NCBI GenBank assembly: GCA_037127315.1
Contig: JBBBDQ010001616.1
Location: forward strand, 18,501 to 82,500
Origin: Ascarosepion bandense
Taxonomy: Eukaryota > Mollusca > Cephalopoda > Sepiida > Sepiidae
Direction: 5' to 3'
Length of the DNA stretch: 64,000 nucleotides
The stretch's first letter is position 1. Every line of letters begins with the position of its first letter. The translations under genes were made by a program, and so were the position numbers. The notes under the pieces were generated by a model. That model made no database searches. It was given only the letters and a program-made list of their open reading frames with translations, and was not told the origin of the DNA. Shown here in pieces: positions 1 through 10,444 of the stretch.

Positions 1-890
1 TACCTCGCTTCACCTTATGTTTAAAATGTGAATTGTGTTATTTAAAAATGTTTTTTCGCTTCCTCTTCTCATACTAAAATGAGGATTTTGTTTCTTAAAA
101 TGTTACCTCGCTTTATCCTTATATACTAAAATAAAAGTTTTGTTGATTTGGTGTTTAAAATGTTACCTCTCTCACCTTGAACTGACAGATTTAATGTTTC
201 AAAAAATGACCTCGCTCTACTATCCCATACTGAAAGGAAGGTTTTAGTGTTTAAAAAAGTTTTCTTGCTTCACCTTCTAAAATGAGGGTTTTGGTGTGTA
301 GAAAAGTTACCTCTCTTTATTTTCTCATACTAAAATGATGATTTTTTTATGTTTTAAAAAGTTACCTCAATTCAACCTCTCATATTAAAATAAGAGTTTT
401 GGTGTTTAAAAATGTACCTCGCTCCACCATCCCATACTATATTGAGAGTTTTGGCGTTTAAAAAAGTTACCTTGCTTCGCCTTCTCATACTAAACGAGGG
501 TTTTTGTGTTTAAAAATGTTACTTCTCTTTACCTTTTCCTATTAAAATGAGGTTTTTTGTGTTACAAAAGTTCACCTACTTATACTAAAATGGGGATTTT
601 GGTGCTTACAAAAGTTACTTCGGTTTACATCCTCATACAAAAATGATCGTTTTGACGTGTAAAATACTTACCTCGCTTTACCTTCTTATGCTAATATGAG
701 AGTTTTGGTGCCCAAAACGTTACTTCCCTTCGCCTTCTCATACTAAAATGAGTGTTTTGTTGTTTAAAATGTTACCTCGCTTCACATTCTGATATTAAAA
801 TAATGATTTTGTTCTTTAAAAAGTCACCTCACAATTTCATACTAAATAATGGGCTTTGGTTTCGAAAAATCCACTTTTAGTGTTTTGACA
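1..890. repeat. Degenerate ~60-bp minisatellite
   Basis: About fifteen diverged head-to-tail units run from the window edge to about 890. Each unit carries recognisable blocks such as TTACCTCGCTT, CTCATACTAAAATGAG and GGTTTTGGTGTTTAAAA. Unit length wanders around 55-62 bp and indels are common, so the array is old. It probably continues left of the window. No ORF of note lies in it. Confidence 0.85.
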
Positions 891-964
891 TTTAAACTAT
901 ATGAGAAATGTTATTTCTATCTGAATATCTGTGATTAGGTGCTATCATTATTTACATTTACATT

Positions 965-1215
965 CGGAATTGAATTCGTTGCATTCACTCACGCGCAAAT
1001 ACACTTGGGAAAGATCTGAATCCGTCACTTCCCCCCCCCACAGCTATACGTTAATTAGCAGAACAGATTTGGTTCTATAGCCTTGGTTGTCAACTAGTCT
1101 ACTGCAGAAAGTAATGTCAACCTACTATGGGAAAATCTTCTTGCCAAACATAACAGAAGACAGGAGACATGATGGCCCAAGAGTGTATGGCACTGAACTG
1201 ACTGACATTCGGAGT
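965..1215 (+). repeat. SINE-1 copy, body part (+)
   Basis: Shows the SINE-1 body in order: GAATTCGTTGCATTCACT, GGTTCTATAGCCTTGG, a CTACTGCAGAAAGTAATG-like block and a degraded ACATGATGGCCCAAG block. The tRNA-like head is missing or unrecognisable. A 70-codon ORF crossing it (1087-1299) is a by-product of the repeat. Confidence 0.75.
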
Positions 1216-1810
1216 AATTTTCTCATCTTTGGAAAGAGGCTGAGAAACAAGTGGGCATTTTTCAGTGTGTGTCCATATCCACATCGCTACCGAATGTGAT
1301 TCACGATCATTTTAAACTGGGTGGATGAACGTTATTACCGCAGAAAAAAAATCTCAAAGCCACTCGGCATTTCCTCCTTAAATGGCTTTAAGAAGACGAT
1401 TGCTGTAAACCAAAACTTTTGTCCTTTAGGAGATTGTGTCTCTCTCGATCTTAAACAAACACCAACATATATTGATTTTGCAACAACATATATAAACATC
1501 CAATATGACGTTCGCGACACTTTGTCTAATTACAATCAATGATATAACAGTGCTCTGCTAATGCAACTGCAAAAAAAAAAATGATGACAAATTCTGAAGG
1601 AACTGCACATCAAAAGACAGAAAAGCAGTATCAATGAAATATATTACATAAAAACGTAAAAGTAATAACATAGAATTTCAAGCTTGCTATATAACTCCTA
1701 CAGGTTGCTGAAACTCTTTTCTCTCTTTACCTTCTTTGCGGCAATATCAACTCGGACCTTGTCCTAAGTATGGTTATACCTGTCTCCTTAGTGACTGAAC
1801 ACCTCTGAAA

Positions 1811-1811
<1 letters not shown>
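1216..1811. other. Unassigned AT-rich stretch
   Basis: Holds a 73-codon ORF (1321-1542, +) with a 61-codon antisense ORF. Neither resembles a family I know. No repeat family from elsewhere in the window is recognisable here. Confidence 0.4.

Positions 1812-1878
<67 letters not shown>
1812..1878. repeat. (CA)n microsatellite
   Basis: An almost uninterrupted CA dinucleotide run of about 65 bp, next to the 3' side of an RTE-like remnant. Confidence 0.95.
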
Positions 1879-1881
<3 letters not shown>

Positions 1882-1920
1882 GACGTGAATCACCAACATG
1901 ATCCCTACATTTTACATGTC

Positions 1921-2392
1921 TTTTTTATTCTATGTACCTTGTCCTTTCAGAACGTAGGCGTTCATGGCCTCCCACGTCTCCCTATTCCTCTTAGCACGTT
2001 TTCTCCTGTTACACAGCGCAAACGCCGTTCTAGCATCTACCTGCTCAGGCCCTTTCAAATATGTTATCCGCTGCTTTCCCCAGTCTCTTTTACCCTCTAT
2101 CTAGCCTGTTAGTATCAGGTTCTCCAAACACTCCTTCCTCATTGCATGTCCCAGGAGCTTTAGCTGTCTCTTCCTGATGCTCAATATTAATTTCCTTTTC
2201 CTTTCCATCATTTCCAAGACCTCATCATTGCTCACATGCTCAGTCCATGAGATTCGCAGCTTCCTTTTGTAGAACCACATTTCCGCTGCTTCAAGTTTTT
2301 CCTTCATCTTCGATGATATTGTCCAGCATTCACTGCCATATTGAAGAACTGACATCACATAGCAATCCAGTACTCTCTTCTTTTCTTCACTA
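1921..2392 (-). pseudogene. RTE-like LINE, RT C-terminal remnant (-)
   Basis: On the minus strand this encodes the C-terminal part of a non-LTR retrotransposon polymerase. The 85-codon frame at 2358-2101 shows MSVLQYGSECWTISSKMKE, then a WFYKRKLRISWTEHV block and a KRQLKLLGHAMRKE block, which recur in all RTE-like copies here. The tail region (LIRWMTERG, RDRETWKAMIAYVLK in other copies) is still recognisable in nucleotides down to about 1921 but is frameshifted. The catalytic YADD region is absent, so the copy is 5'-truncated and dead. The clade assignment (RTE-like) rests on general family resemblance. Confidence 0.8.
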
Positions 2393-2639
2393 TTTTCTCT
2401 CTTGTCTTATTCAGACATATAAAACAAAACTGAAAAATATCACCTTGTTGAAAATTATTATATTTCTTTTAATCTCTGCAAGTAAAGACAATCCGCCATT
2501 TTGTTTGCCACTACTTCAAGTAGGAGCAGTGCCGAGCGACACACTCAAAAGACTTCGCAAGGGTGCATCTGTTGTATATCAATTTTCTTGTTTAGATGAA
2601 TGTATCACTTTCGGCAAAAAATAAAGAAAATAAAAGGAC
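2393..2639. other. Unassigned spacer
   Basis: No repeat or gene recognised. The tail of a 125-codon ORF (2247-2624) passes through, but its first part is antisense to the RTE-like remnant, so I do not call it a gene. Confidence 0.35.
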
Positions 2640-3098
2640 GTGGCTTCCCTGTGCCTCTTCTAGAAATACTTTCACGGCTTCTTCTCCGATGAACTTAGAT
2701 CACTGGTGCCCCTAGGTAGGAATTTGCACGAGATACTAGATTAGCAACTAGGTCCCACCCTTTTACAGTGAAACCGATAAAATGTAACCGCAATTTCTTC
2801 TCCAACAGCTTCTTTTCTCGCACTTCCCGCCTGTGGACTTCCCTTCCACATGCTTGCTTCATCGACGGCTACAATCTCCAGGAGTTTAAATGTAAGGTGA
2901 ATAGAGACCTCCTAACACACTAAAACGCATTCATTCTCTCAAACACTCTTCTCATCTACATCCTTACCCGTCTATCACTCTCCTTCTGACATTTCCTATA
3001 TCTAACCACTCTTTCTCATCACCTTCCCCTATGTAGCCCCCTGCGCAATAATGACAGTGGAATGCCTTGCTTGCGGTGAAATGATTAAAAAAACCCTT
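2640..3098 (+). pseudogene. CR1/Jockey-like LINE 3' end (+)
   Basis: In plus-strand reading it contains the C-terminal LINE peptide pattern seen in other copies here (SRTSRLWNSLP-like and DGYNLQEFKCKVN-like blocks near 2810-2900). It then has a 3' UTR with GTAGCCCCCTGCGCAATA, GCCTTGCTTGCGGTG and the terminal ATGATTAAAAAAA tail. The frame is broken and the copy is 5'-truncated, the usual state of LINE insertions. The CR1/Jockey label is inferred from the peptide style and the short repeated 3' end. Confidence 0.75.
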
Positions 3099-3144
3099 GG
3101 GAAAAGTATTAATTTCCTTCCAGATACTTGATCAAAGTTAGGAT

Positions 3145-3440
3145 GGTCGCACCTGTCAGGCTCCCAGCTACGAGAAGATTATGAAGCTTCAAACAAAATT
3201 TTTTATATAAAAAAATTAACAACAATATTTATTTTTACTAATATCAATAACAATACATATAATAAAATCATCAACAATACATTTTATAGAAAAATGACCA
3301 ACAATAATGTTTATCCGTAGCTGAAGGCATAAAAGTGCGTTCAAAATATTTAAATTCGGTATTAGATAACCTATTGAAATCGATATGCCTTTAAACAAAA
3401 TCAAACTATGAGGGGTCTTATTTGATACCAAGAGAAACCT
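3145..3440 (+). repeat. Dispersed repeat R1
   Basis: Begins GGATGGTCGCACCTGTCAGG and ends in an ATCGATATGCCTTTAAAC-like block. The same order of blocks occurs near 13225-13445, 16130-16270 and 19998-20420. The middle is AT-rich with several ACCAACAATA-like blocks. No coding potential is recognised; a 71-codon minus-strand ORF here has low complexity. Confidence 0.6.
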
Positions 3441-3481
3441 ATTAAATTAATTCGTTCTCTGACCTCTTGTTTTTCTCGCGG

Positions 3482-3672
3482 AAGCAGCATGGTGTAATGG
3501 TGACTGGCTCGGATTGAGGAATCGGAGAGCCGAGTTCGAATTCCAGTCGAGTTCATTACATTCACTTACGTGTTAATAATCTTTAGAAAAAAGCATTAGC
3601 ACGTATCTTCTCCCTTACCAAATAAAATAGCAGGACATAGTGGGCCGTATTGCTACTGTCTAGGAGCAGACT
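3482..3672 (+). repeat. SINE-B copy (+), tRNA-derived
   Basis: Starts with a tRNA-like pol III promoter: an A-box-like GCATGGTGTAATGGTGACTG followed about 40 nt later by a B-box-like GAGTTCGAATTCCAG. The body shares TTCATTACATTCACTTACG with SINE-1 but then diverges (CTTTAGAAAAAAGCATTAG). The second copy at 16303 is its closest match and lies in the same flanking sequence. Confidence 0.75.
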
Positions 3673-3709
3673 GAATTGAAACCGTGTCGCATTATCCTAA
3701 AACTGTGTT

Positions 3710-4147
3710 ACACTTTTTTTTTAATTGTTTCATCCCAAGCAAGGCGGTACCGCCACTGATGCGCAGGGGGCTACATGAGAGTAAAAGTTTAGACAAGAGA
3801 AGAGTGAAGAGAAAGATGGACCAGTTACAGTGAGTGTCAGAGAAAGGGCAAGAGAAGGATTGAAACACAGGTGTGAAAACAGTTGCGACGGTAGAGAGAA
3901 AAGAAAAGATATGAAGGAAAAGAACAAGATATACAGGGTGATTTAGAAATAACTAGAGTCAATTGGTTAAGAAATGGATATTGGCCTTGCATTTAAATTC
4001 CTGGAGGTTTTAGTCGTCAGAAAAGCAAGTATGGGAGTTCAACAGGCGGGAAGAAGCGGCTGGGATAGAACTGACGGCTGTATTTGGTTGTGGGTGGGAC
4101 GTTGTTGCTAGTGTCGTTGCACGAGTAAATTCTAGTAGCGTCTAAAT
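3710..4147 (-). pseudogene. CR1/Jockey-like LINE 3' end (-)
   Basis: Reads from the right: a worn copy of the LINE C-terminus (reverse complement of AGGCGGGAAG... at 4046 downward), then a 3' UTR ending in GCCTTGCTTGGGATGAAAC and an A-rich tail seen as poly-T at 3713-3722. The 65-codon frame at 3927-3730 lies in the 3' UTR and is not a gene. This copy is part of the 3.3/16.1-kb duplication. Confidence 0.75.
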
Positions 4148-4154
4148 AACCTAT

Positions 4155-4181
4155 CTGAAGATGGCTCATGTGAGCCGAAAG
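4155..4181 (+). ncRNA. Hammerhead-like core, degenerate
   Basis: CTGAAGA is followed by a 5-bp stem (GGCTC-ATGT-GAGCC) and then GAAA. This order imitates a hammerhead core, in which the first box should be CTGATGA. I see no convincing stem I or cleavage triplet, so activity is doubtful. A close relative of the 25-nt GGCTYATGTRAGCCGAAAGC block lies at 34285-34306 on the minus strand. Confidence 0.3.
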
Positions 4182-4259
4182 CTTAGAAGCAAATTAATAA
4201 AAAATTATCTAAATGTTGGAGAATTTTTGTCTTTATTTTCAACTTAAATTAAGGCCAAA

Positions 4260-4339
4260 TTACGACGTTTAGAACGTCTCATGATTAAACATAATAGATA
4301 TTCATTGTCTCATGATTAAACATAATAGACATTCATTGG

Positions 4340-4343
<4 letters not shown>
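4260..4343 (+). repeat. Short tandem duplication
   Basis: A unit of about 45 bp (CTCATGATTAAACATAATAG, then AYATTCATTG) appears twice just before an AT array. No function inferred. Confidence 0.55.
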
Positions 4344-4388
<45 letters not shown>

Positions 4389-4455
4389 TATCGAGGCAGC
4401 AAATAATTTTCTAAACATATACTTTTTTGTATATATATATATATATATATATATA
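4343..4455. repeat. Two (AT)n microsatellites
   Basis: AT runs at 4343-4385 and 4431-4455 flank about 45 bp of unique sequence. The second abuts the 3' end of a minus-strand LINE tail. Confidence 0.9.
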
Positions 4456-4459
4456 CTCA

Positions 4460-4992
4460 TTTCTCCCCGAACAAGGCAGTTTTACTTCCACTGGTGTGCA
4501 GTGGGTTACGTAGGAGGAGACTGATGAAAAAGAGGAACAAGTTATAGGGGGTGTCAGAGAATGGGTAAGAGAAGGATGAGAACACTGGAGTGAAGAGAGC
4601 TGCATGAGAGTAGAGTTAACGGAGAAAACATGAGAGAAAGGATGCAAGTCAGAGAGATAGGAAATATCAATTGACCTTACATTTAAATTCTTGGAGATTG
4701 TAGCTGTCAGGGAAGCAAGTATACGGAAAAGAAATTCCACAGGCGGGGAGTGCGAAAAAAGAAGCTACTAGAGTAGAAGTTGAAGTTACGTTTTATGTGT
4801 TAAAATAAAAAATGGTGGGACCTAGTTGCTAGTCTAGTAGCTCGAGTAAATTCATGCAGAGTGGCACTAGAGAGCTAAGCTCGTCGGAGCAGAAGCAGTA
4901 AAAGTATTTGTAGAAGAGACACATGGAAGCCACATTTCGCCGGTTAGAAAATAACTGCAGCTGTGCTACCAAGTCGGGATCGATATATATAA
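4460..4992 (-). pseudogene. CR1/Jockey-like LINE C-terminus and 3' end (-)
   Basis: The minus-strand frame at 5023-4829 reads DPDLVAQLQLFSNRRNVASM then CLFYKYFYCFCSDELSSLVP, the conserved C-terminal segment of this LINE's polymerase ORF. Shifted frames continue into the TSRLWN/FP region and a 3' UTR that ends at CCTTGTTCGGGGAGAAAT near 4463. At least one frameshift separates the blocks. No RT catalytic region is present. Confidence 0.8.
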
Positions 4993-5099
4993 AATAGACA
5001 TTGAAGTCAACACTGAGAAGCAAAAATTTGTTTCATGGTCATACGTAATTGTCTGGCCATATTAGTGTGTTTTTGTTCGACTATGTCGATGTGTATCAA

Positions 5100-5632
5100 T
5101 GTGTCATGCATACTGACACCTTGGAAATGTATGACACCTTGGAAAATGCATGACACATTGGAAAATGTATGACAGCTTGGAAAATGCATAAGACCGTGGA
5201 AAATGTATGACACCTTTGAAAATGCATAACACCTTTGAAAATGTATGACACCTTGGAAAATGCATGACACCTTGGAAATGTATGACACCTTGGAAAATGC
5301 ATAACACCTTGGAAAATGTATGACAGCTTGGAAAATGCATAACACCTTGGAAAATGTATGACACATTGGAAAATGTCTGATACCTTGGAAAATGCATGAC
5401 ACCTTGGAAAATGTATGACACCGTGGAAAATGCATAACACCTTGGAAAATGTATGACACCTTGGAAAATGTATGACATCTTGGAAAATGCATAACACCTT
5501 GGAAAATGTATGACACCTTGGAAAATGCATAACACCTTGGAAAATGTATGACACCTTGGAAAATGTATAACACCTTGGAAAATGCATAACACTTTGGAAA
5601 ATGTATGACACATTGGAAAATGTATGACTCCA
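5100..5632. repeat. 19-bp minisatellite (~28 units)
   Basis: The unit TGTATGACACCTTGGAAAA is repeated about 28 times. Units with GTATGAC and GCATAAC tend to alternate, giving a 38-bp higher-order period. Because 19 is not a multiple of 3 and the unit lacks minus-strand stops, all three minus frames stay open (three overlapping ORFs of 169-208 codons). They are a by-product of the array, not proteins. Confidence 0.95.
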
Positions 5633-5835
5633 TCGCTCCCCCCTTCTAGCTATGGATTGAATAACAGGAGAAATTGGGTTCTATAGCTTTTATTGGAAAC
5701 CAGTCTACCGCAGAAAGAAATGGCAACTTACTGCGGGAAAATCTCCTCTCTGGTTAGTCATGTCTCTTTCGAGACATGATGGTCCAAGCGTGTATCATGT
5801 ATAACAATTAACAGACTGACTGACTGACAGATGGA
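5633..5835 (+). repeat. SINE-1 copy, body part (+)
   Basis: Carries GGGTTCTATAGC, CCAGTCTACCGCAGAAAG, CTTACTGCGGGAAAATC and TCTCTTTCGAGACATGATGG in SINE-1 order, and ends in the ACTGACTGACTGAC tail. The tRNA-like head is absent; the 5' junction is the 19-bp minisatellite. Confidence 0.85.
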
Positions 5836-6232
5836 GGAATGTAAAAGTGTTACGTAATGAATTATTTTTCTAAGCGCTTTAGGCCACTTTACTTGTCATT
5901 CCCAAAAGTGTTATATTTCCGATGTTGTTAGCTTTTCTCATGTTTTGACTGTAACGTCATTTGTTTTATGTTTTTGAAAAAGAGCTCTCACGTGCCGCGC
6001 GACTAGAATCTTTCTATTAAAAAAAAACTTTCATTACTCCATCTTCAATATTAAAAAAAAGTTAATCTTGGAAAAAATAATTATGGAACATTTTACATTC
6101 CTTATCTCCAGTAGAAAGAAAAAATGTAAGATTATTTGAAAAATTAAATAACAAAATTAATAAAATCTTTCATTTTGGTTGTTTTCAACGAAACATGCTT
6201 AAGAGAAATGTTTATATCAAAATATACATTAC
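5836..6232. other. Unassigned AT-rich stretch
   Basis: No ORF, repeat family or RNA gene recognised. Very AT-rich after 6020, ending at a short AT array (6233-6252). Confidence 0.4.
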
Positions 6233-6291
6233 TATATATATATATATATATAATTATGAATTAAAAATACATTGCGACACGGAAATTTCTA

Positions 6292-6319
6292 TGTTTCAAG
6301 ATAGAATCTCGCCATCAGG
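6292..6319 (-). ncRNA. Hammerhead-like core, degenerate
   Basis: On the minus strand CTGATGG is followed by a weak hairpin (CGAGATTCTATCTT) and GAAAC. The box has G in place of the final A, and stems I and III are unclear. I record it because this order recurs in the window, not because I expect self-cleavage. Confidence 0.25.
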
Positions 6320-6616
6320 CAATGTTGGATGCTGACTGTGAAAATAAAATTAAATACAAAAAATACATCGGTTTGCTATTCAGTACGTATTTAATTTTAA
6401 TTTTTTCAAAACCTTTAATTTATAAATAACATTTTTATTTTTTATTCCAATTTAATTACTGCTATCATTATCCCGTCTTCCTAATATCCATTTTTATTAT
6501 AAAAGATTTTATATACCAATTAACTTATTTTATTTTAATATCTCGTCAATTATTGTTTTCCTTAAGCTAATTACTGGGTATATCCTTGCTAATTAATACA
6601 AAGTTTCTTTTATTCC
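6320..6616. other. Unassigned AT-rich stretch
   Basis: About 300 bp of AT-rich sequence without a recognisable repeat or ORF. Confidence 0.4.
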
Positions 6617-6966
6617 AGGCTAAACTATCGCCCGGTTCACACTCCACCCAGGTCTATTGAACAGGTGAAGAGTCTCATCCCTTGTTCCCTGTTTAGGATG
6701 TGGTTTCCGGCTTTCTCTTTTCCAATCTTTTACTCTTTTTCATTCTTTTCCTCTTTTTTTTTTCAATTGGAGTAGATAGGCTAAACTATCGCCCGGTTAA
6801 CACTCCACCCACGTCTATTGAACAGGTGTAGTGGCTCATCCCTTGTTCCCTGTTTAGGATGTGGTTTCCAGCTTTCTCTTTTCCAATCTTTTTACTCTTA
6901 CGTAGCCCCCTGCACCTCAGTGGCATTGCCGCCTTGCTCGGGGTGATATGATTTTAAAAAAAAAGA
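6617..6966 (+). repeat. CR1-like LINE 3' UTR with tandem units (+)
   Basis: Two direct units about 161 bp apart begin AGGCTAAACTATCGCCCGGT and carry CACTCCACCCA, TCTATTGAACAGGTG and CCTTGTTCCCTGTTTAGGATG. They are followed by the common 3' end GTAGCCCCCTGCACCTCAG, GCCTTGCTCGGGGTG and an A-rich tail. The same 3' UTR module appears at 9590-9920 (two units, -) and 54175-54665 (three units, -). No protein frame is present. Confidence 0.85.
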
Positions 6967-7089
6967 AAAATATTCTAAGGTGAACATTTTGCAATGTCTA
7001 CATATGACATTTATTTCATTGCGTTTATTTAATAGATTTTTATTCTTAAGTGATTTTTAAGATATAATTTTTCTACGTCCTCTTTACCT

Positions 7090-7090
<1 letters not shown>

Positions 7091-7128
<38 letters not shown>

Positions 7129-7182
7129 TGTGTGTGTGTGTATGTGTGTGTGTGTATGTGTGTGTGTGTGTGTGTGTGTGTA
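7091..7182. repeat. (AT)n/(TG)n compound microsatellite
   Basis: An AT run (7092-7124) passes directly into TG/TGTATG repeats. A minus-strand ORF made of HTHTHT and IYIYIY residues is its shadow. Confidence 0.9.
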
Positions 7183-8049
7183 CTACAGGACAAATATTTT
7201 TAACCACCATTTGCATTTGGTGCTTGAAAGAAATCTTTATTTTCGTGTTTAGATTTCCTCTATTATCGGCATTATTAATTCTGTAATACAATAACGCCGT
7301 ATTTCAAGGATGGAAAGCGTGACTGATACAAAAAGAAATGACTAAAATTCTTGGTCCTCAGAGAAAGTTATATAATGCTATGTCGTACACAAAATTATAT
7401 ATACATCTATACACGTGTCCCACTCAGAGAGAAATAACTCATGTATATCTACACAGCCAACAGAGTGAAAGGAGAACGAAAAGATAGGGTCTTACATATA
7501 TAGACACACTTCTGTGTTTCTGGTGAAGCCGTGTTCAGGATTTCAAATTCAGACAGGTCAGATTATTCTACTACGTTTCAAGCGAAGACATATTCCATGA
7601 ACTGGGAACGGCAAGTTTTGCTTTTTTATAAACTGAGGACTGTTGGCCGATGTTTTTTCTTTATGTCAGAGTAAGATATATTCCCAAAGAAAAACGGCGC
7701 CTTAGACTTGTAAACTGCTGGGGTGGAGGCCCGAGCAAACAAACAACAGCTTCGCTTTAATTTTTTTTGGTTAACACTTTCGTCACTGTATGAAAGGACC
7801 TCACTAAGTAGCCGTCAGACGTCCTACGTGACTATTTCATCCAAAGGAAAATAATAAACATTTTTATTCTTACATGTTAATTTCATTATTAGTATTATTA
7901 TTACTGAATATATGATGAAAACCTTTAGTAAGCAAAAGTACTTCTGGACCATAAGATCTAGTTTTCAAATGGTACGCAACCTACAGTTTTTATAAGTTTC
8001 TTCAAAATCTAGAGGGTGGCCACTGTGTCAAAACTTTTGGCTAGTAGTA
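7183..8049. other. Unassigned stretch
   Basis: About 870 bp with no ORF above 60 codons apart from the start of the Penelope frame, and no internal match that I can see. It could include the truncated 5' part of the following element, but I see no RT motifs. Confidence 0.35.
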
Positions 8050-8050
8050 G

Positions 8051-8092
<42 letters not shown>
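8050..8092. repeat. (AT)n microsatellite at PLE 5' junction
   Basis: An AT run of about 42 bp sits exactly where the Penelope-like reading frame begins, and is translated as IYIYIY in that frame. It marks the truncation point of the element. Confidence 0.9.
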
Positions 8093-8099
<7 letters not shown>

Positions 8100-8990
8100 A
8101 ATTCTAATCACCCACCATCCATTATCAAGCATATCCCATCATCAGCGGAACACCGCATTAACACACACTCCTCAAATAAAGAAATATTAGGTAAAGACAA
8201 AGTAATTTACGATAAAATTCTTAAAGACTGCGGATATCAATCATCCAAAATTAACTTTGAGAAAAGATTCAGGAGCTCAATAAGAAAAAAGAAAAACGGG
8301 AAAATCATATGGTATAACCCTATTTTTAATCAGTTAGTTAACTTTAAACTTGGACATAAATTTCTTAAATTAATAGATAAGCATTTTCCTAAAAATAACC
8401 CTCTAAGCAAAATCTTCAATAAGAATACAATAAAACTAAGCTATAGCTGCTCCAACAATCTAGAAAAAATAATAAAAGTACATAACAGTAAAATATTAAA
8501 AGCACACAACAAAAATAACTCCAACACTAATACCAGTCTGCCTCATAATAACAACCTTTGTAACTGTAGAAACACAAACCAATGCCCCATACCTAATAAA
8601 TATTTAACGAAATCCCTTATATATCTGTGTTTGATTTCATCCATGGAGAATCCCAAAGATGAAAAAATGTATATCGGAAACACCATGAACGTATTTAAAA
8701 AGCGCTTTTACAATCACCTCTCACCCTTCAGTAACAAAGAAAAACAAAACATGACGTCTCTTTCCAAACACTTTTGGAAGTTAAAAAACGAAATTAAAAC
8801 ACCTAAAGTTAAATGGAAAATCCTCAAATAAGCAAGAACAGCTAAATCAATAAAAGAACTATGTTTCCTTTGTCTTCAAGAAAAAATTGAAATCATTAAA
8901 TATATGAATAGCAACAAACTTTTAAACCAGAGGCATGAAACCACAGTAAACTGCAAACACACTAAAGAACGAATTTTACAATCAAAATGA
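8093..8990 (+). pseudogene. Penelope-like element GIY-YIG endonuclease ORF (+), one internal stop
   Basis: Translation gives the C-terminal half of a PLE polyprotein. It has an SYSC..N...II..HN.KIL block, the cysteine-rich linker CNCRNTNQCPIP, then a GIY-YIG-type nuclease: LIYLC, MYIGNTMNVFKKRFYNH, SLSKHFWKLK and KVKWKIL. The frame opens at 8016 but the codons before 8093 are the AT repeat. It hits a TAA at 8829-8831, where family members usually have a glutamine-type codon. Beyond it the same frame continues to TGA at 8988-8990 with ELCFLCLQEKIEII and LLNQRHETTVNCKH, the expected C-terminus. The upstream reverse transcriptase is absent. So this is a 5'-truncated, recently inactivated PLE: one nonsense change in an otherwise open 300-codon stretch. 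The nuclease would nick DNA for target-primed integration. Confidence 0.85.
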
Positions 8991-9535
8991 TAAAAAATAC
9001 TACAAAAGCCAAAGCTAGGACACCTTAGAGACAATAAACCTTTATAGTACAAACAGCACTCTTACATCTAATTTTACCTATTACACACCACAAACTGTGA
9101 TCTAATTTAAAGTTTTATAGAGAAAAGTTATTTCATAAATTCAAAATTAAGGTTAAAGATACAAAATTAGATTAATTATAAAAACTGTACTTAAATACAA
9201 AAATATTCTATAGTTGTACAAATAAATATTAAAGATAGGTTCAATCCCATCCCTTCCCACACTTTACACTTCTTTACTCTCCTCCTTTAATAAACCCAAA
9301 GAATAAAGTCTAGCCTTGCGTCCCTAAACCCTATACCCCATTCTCTAATATTAAATCTCTCTACGAAATTCCCGACACTTTCATTAATCCACTACATTCC
9401 CTACCCACCCTACGTTTTTCAAAATTCTAACAGACAATTTACAAGACTTATTCCCTTATTGATAACCTTCACCAACATCCCACACACAACTCGCCAAATA
9501 TAAGGAAAGACGTCTTCCATTCTTTTCCACACCAT
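8991..9535 (+). other. PLE 3' untranslated region (probable)
   Basis: AT- and then C-rich non-coding sequence between the PLE stop codon and the hammerhead-like core. I assign it to the PLE because no other element boundary is visible. Confidence 0.5.
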
Positions 9536-9567
9536 CTGATGAGACATTGTAATTACAATGTCGAAAC
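9536..9567 (+). ncRNA. Hammerhead ribozyme-like core of PLE
   Basis: CTGATGA (9536-9542), a perfect 10-bp inverted repeat for stem II (9543-9562), then GAAAC (9563-9567). Stem III would be the minimal C-A/T-G pairing in CAAAATG, followed by TA. Penelope-like elements are known to carry type I hammerheads in their terminal repeats, and the position 550 bp after the endonuclease stop fits. I could not find a convincing stem I (ACACCAT upstream versus CACTTTT downstream), so this copy may be uncleavable. Confidence 0.55.
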
Positions 9568-9574
9568 AAAATGT

Positions 9575-9925
9575 ACACTTTTTTTTATTTTATTTTATTT
9601 TTTAATCACACCACCCCAAGCAAGGCGGTAAGGCCACTCGTGTGCAGGGGGCTAAGTAAGAGTGAATAGATTGGAAAAGAGAAAGGCGGAAACAACATCC
9701 TAAACAGAGAACAAGGGATGAGCCTCTACACCTGTTCAATAGACGTGGGTGGCGTGTGAACCGGGCGATAGTTCAGTCTATCTACTCCAACTGAAAAAAA
9801 ATAACAGAAGAGAAAAGTGGAAAGATTTGAAAAGAGAAAGCTGGAAACCACATCCTAAACAGGGAACAAGGGATGAGCCTCTACACCTGTTCAATAGACG
9901 TGGGTGGAGTGTAGTGAATAAAAAA
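9575..9925 (-). repeat. CR1-like LINE 3' UTR with tandem units (-)
   Basis: Poly-T (the A-tail) is followed by ATCACACCACCCCAAGCAAG, GTGTGCAGGGGGCTAAG and two tandem units containing CACATCCTAAACAG and CTGTTCAATAGACGTGGGTG. It is the minus-strand counterpart of the module at 6617. ORFs at 9749-9990 are artefacts of the repeat. Confidence 0.85.
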
Positions 9926-10037
9926 ATTGTACATGTTCTAAAATATAATTTATAATAAATATTCACAGCTCTATTATATATATCGAGCACTGTTTTAAAT
10001 TAATGTTTTGCATGTTGTAAATTTTTCTTCGTTCACT

Positions 10038-10038
10038 C

Positions 10039-10083
<45 letters not shown>
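10038..10083. repeat. (AT)n microsatellite
   Basis: AT run of about 45 bp. Confidence 0.95.
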
Positions 10084-10085
<2 letters not shown>

Positions 10086-10444
10086 TAAAATAATGTTTTT
10101 GATTATACGCTTTGTAAGAACAGGCGAGACAATTTTACCCACAACTTCTGTAATTGCAAGTAAATGTAAAAAGTTATCCTGTTTATGAATTTGTAGGAAA
10201 GAGCTGGGGAGGGGTATCACCAACCGCTGATTGTGACTGTGGGTGCCTGGGTAGCCAAGAGTAACTCAAGTCGAGAGTCTAGTAATGGCTTAAATAAATT
10301 AAATGCACATCTCACACAACAGAAGCATTGCGGGTGAATTCTAAAAGACACCATTTAGACACCGGATGTCGGTGACAGTAAGACTATAAAAAATATGCCG
10401 ACATTTTGGTCATAGCTCGGCGGGAATTATCCGATTTGAACGCC
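10084..10444. other. Unassigned stretch
   Basis: No repeat family or ORF that I can support. Confidence 0.35.

Noticed and set aside
5007..5633. Three ORFs of 169-208 codons on the minus strand
   Set aside because: They are different frames of the same 19-bp tandem repeat; a unit not divisible by 3 without stops explains all of them.
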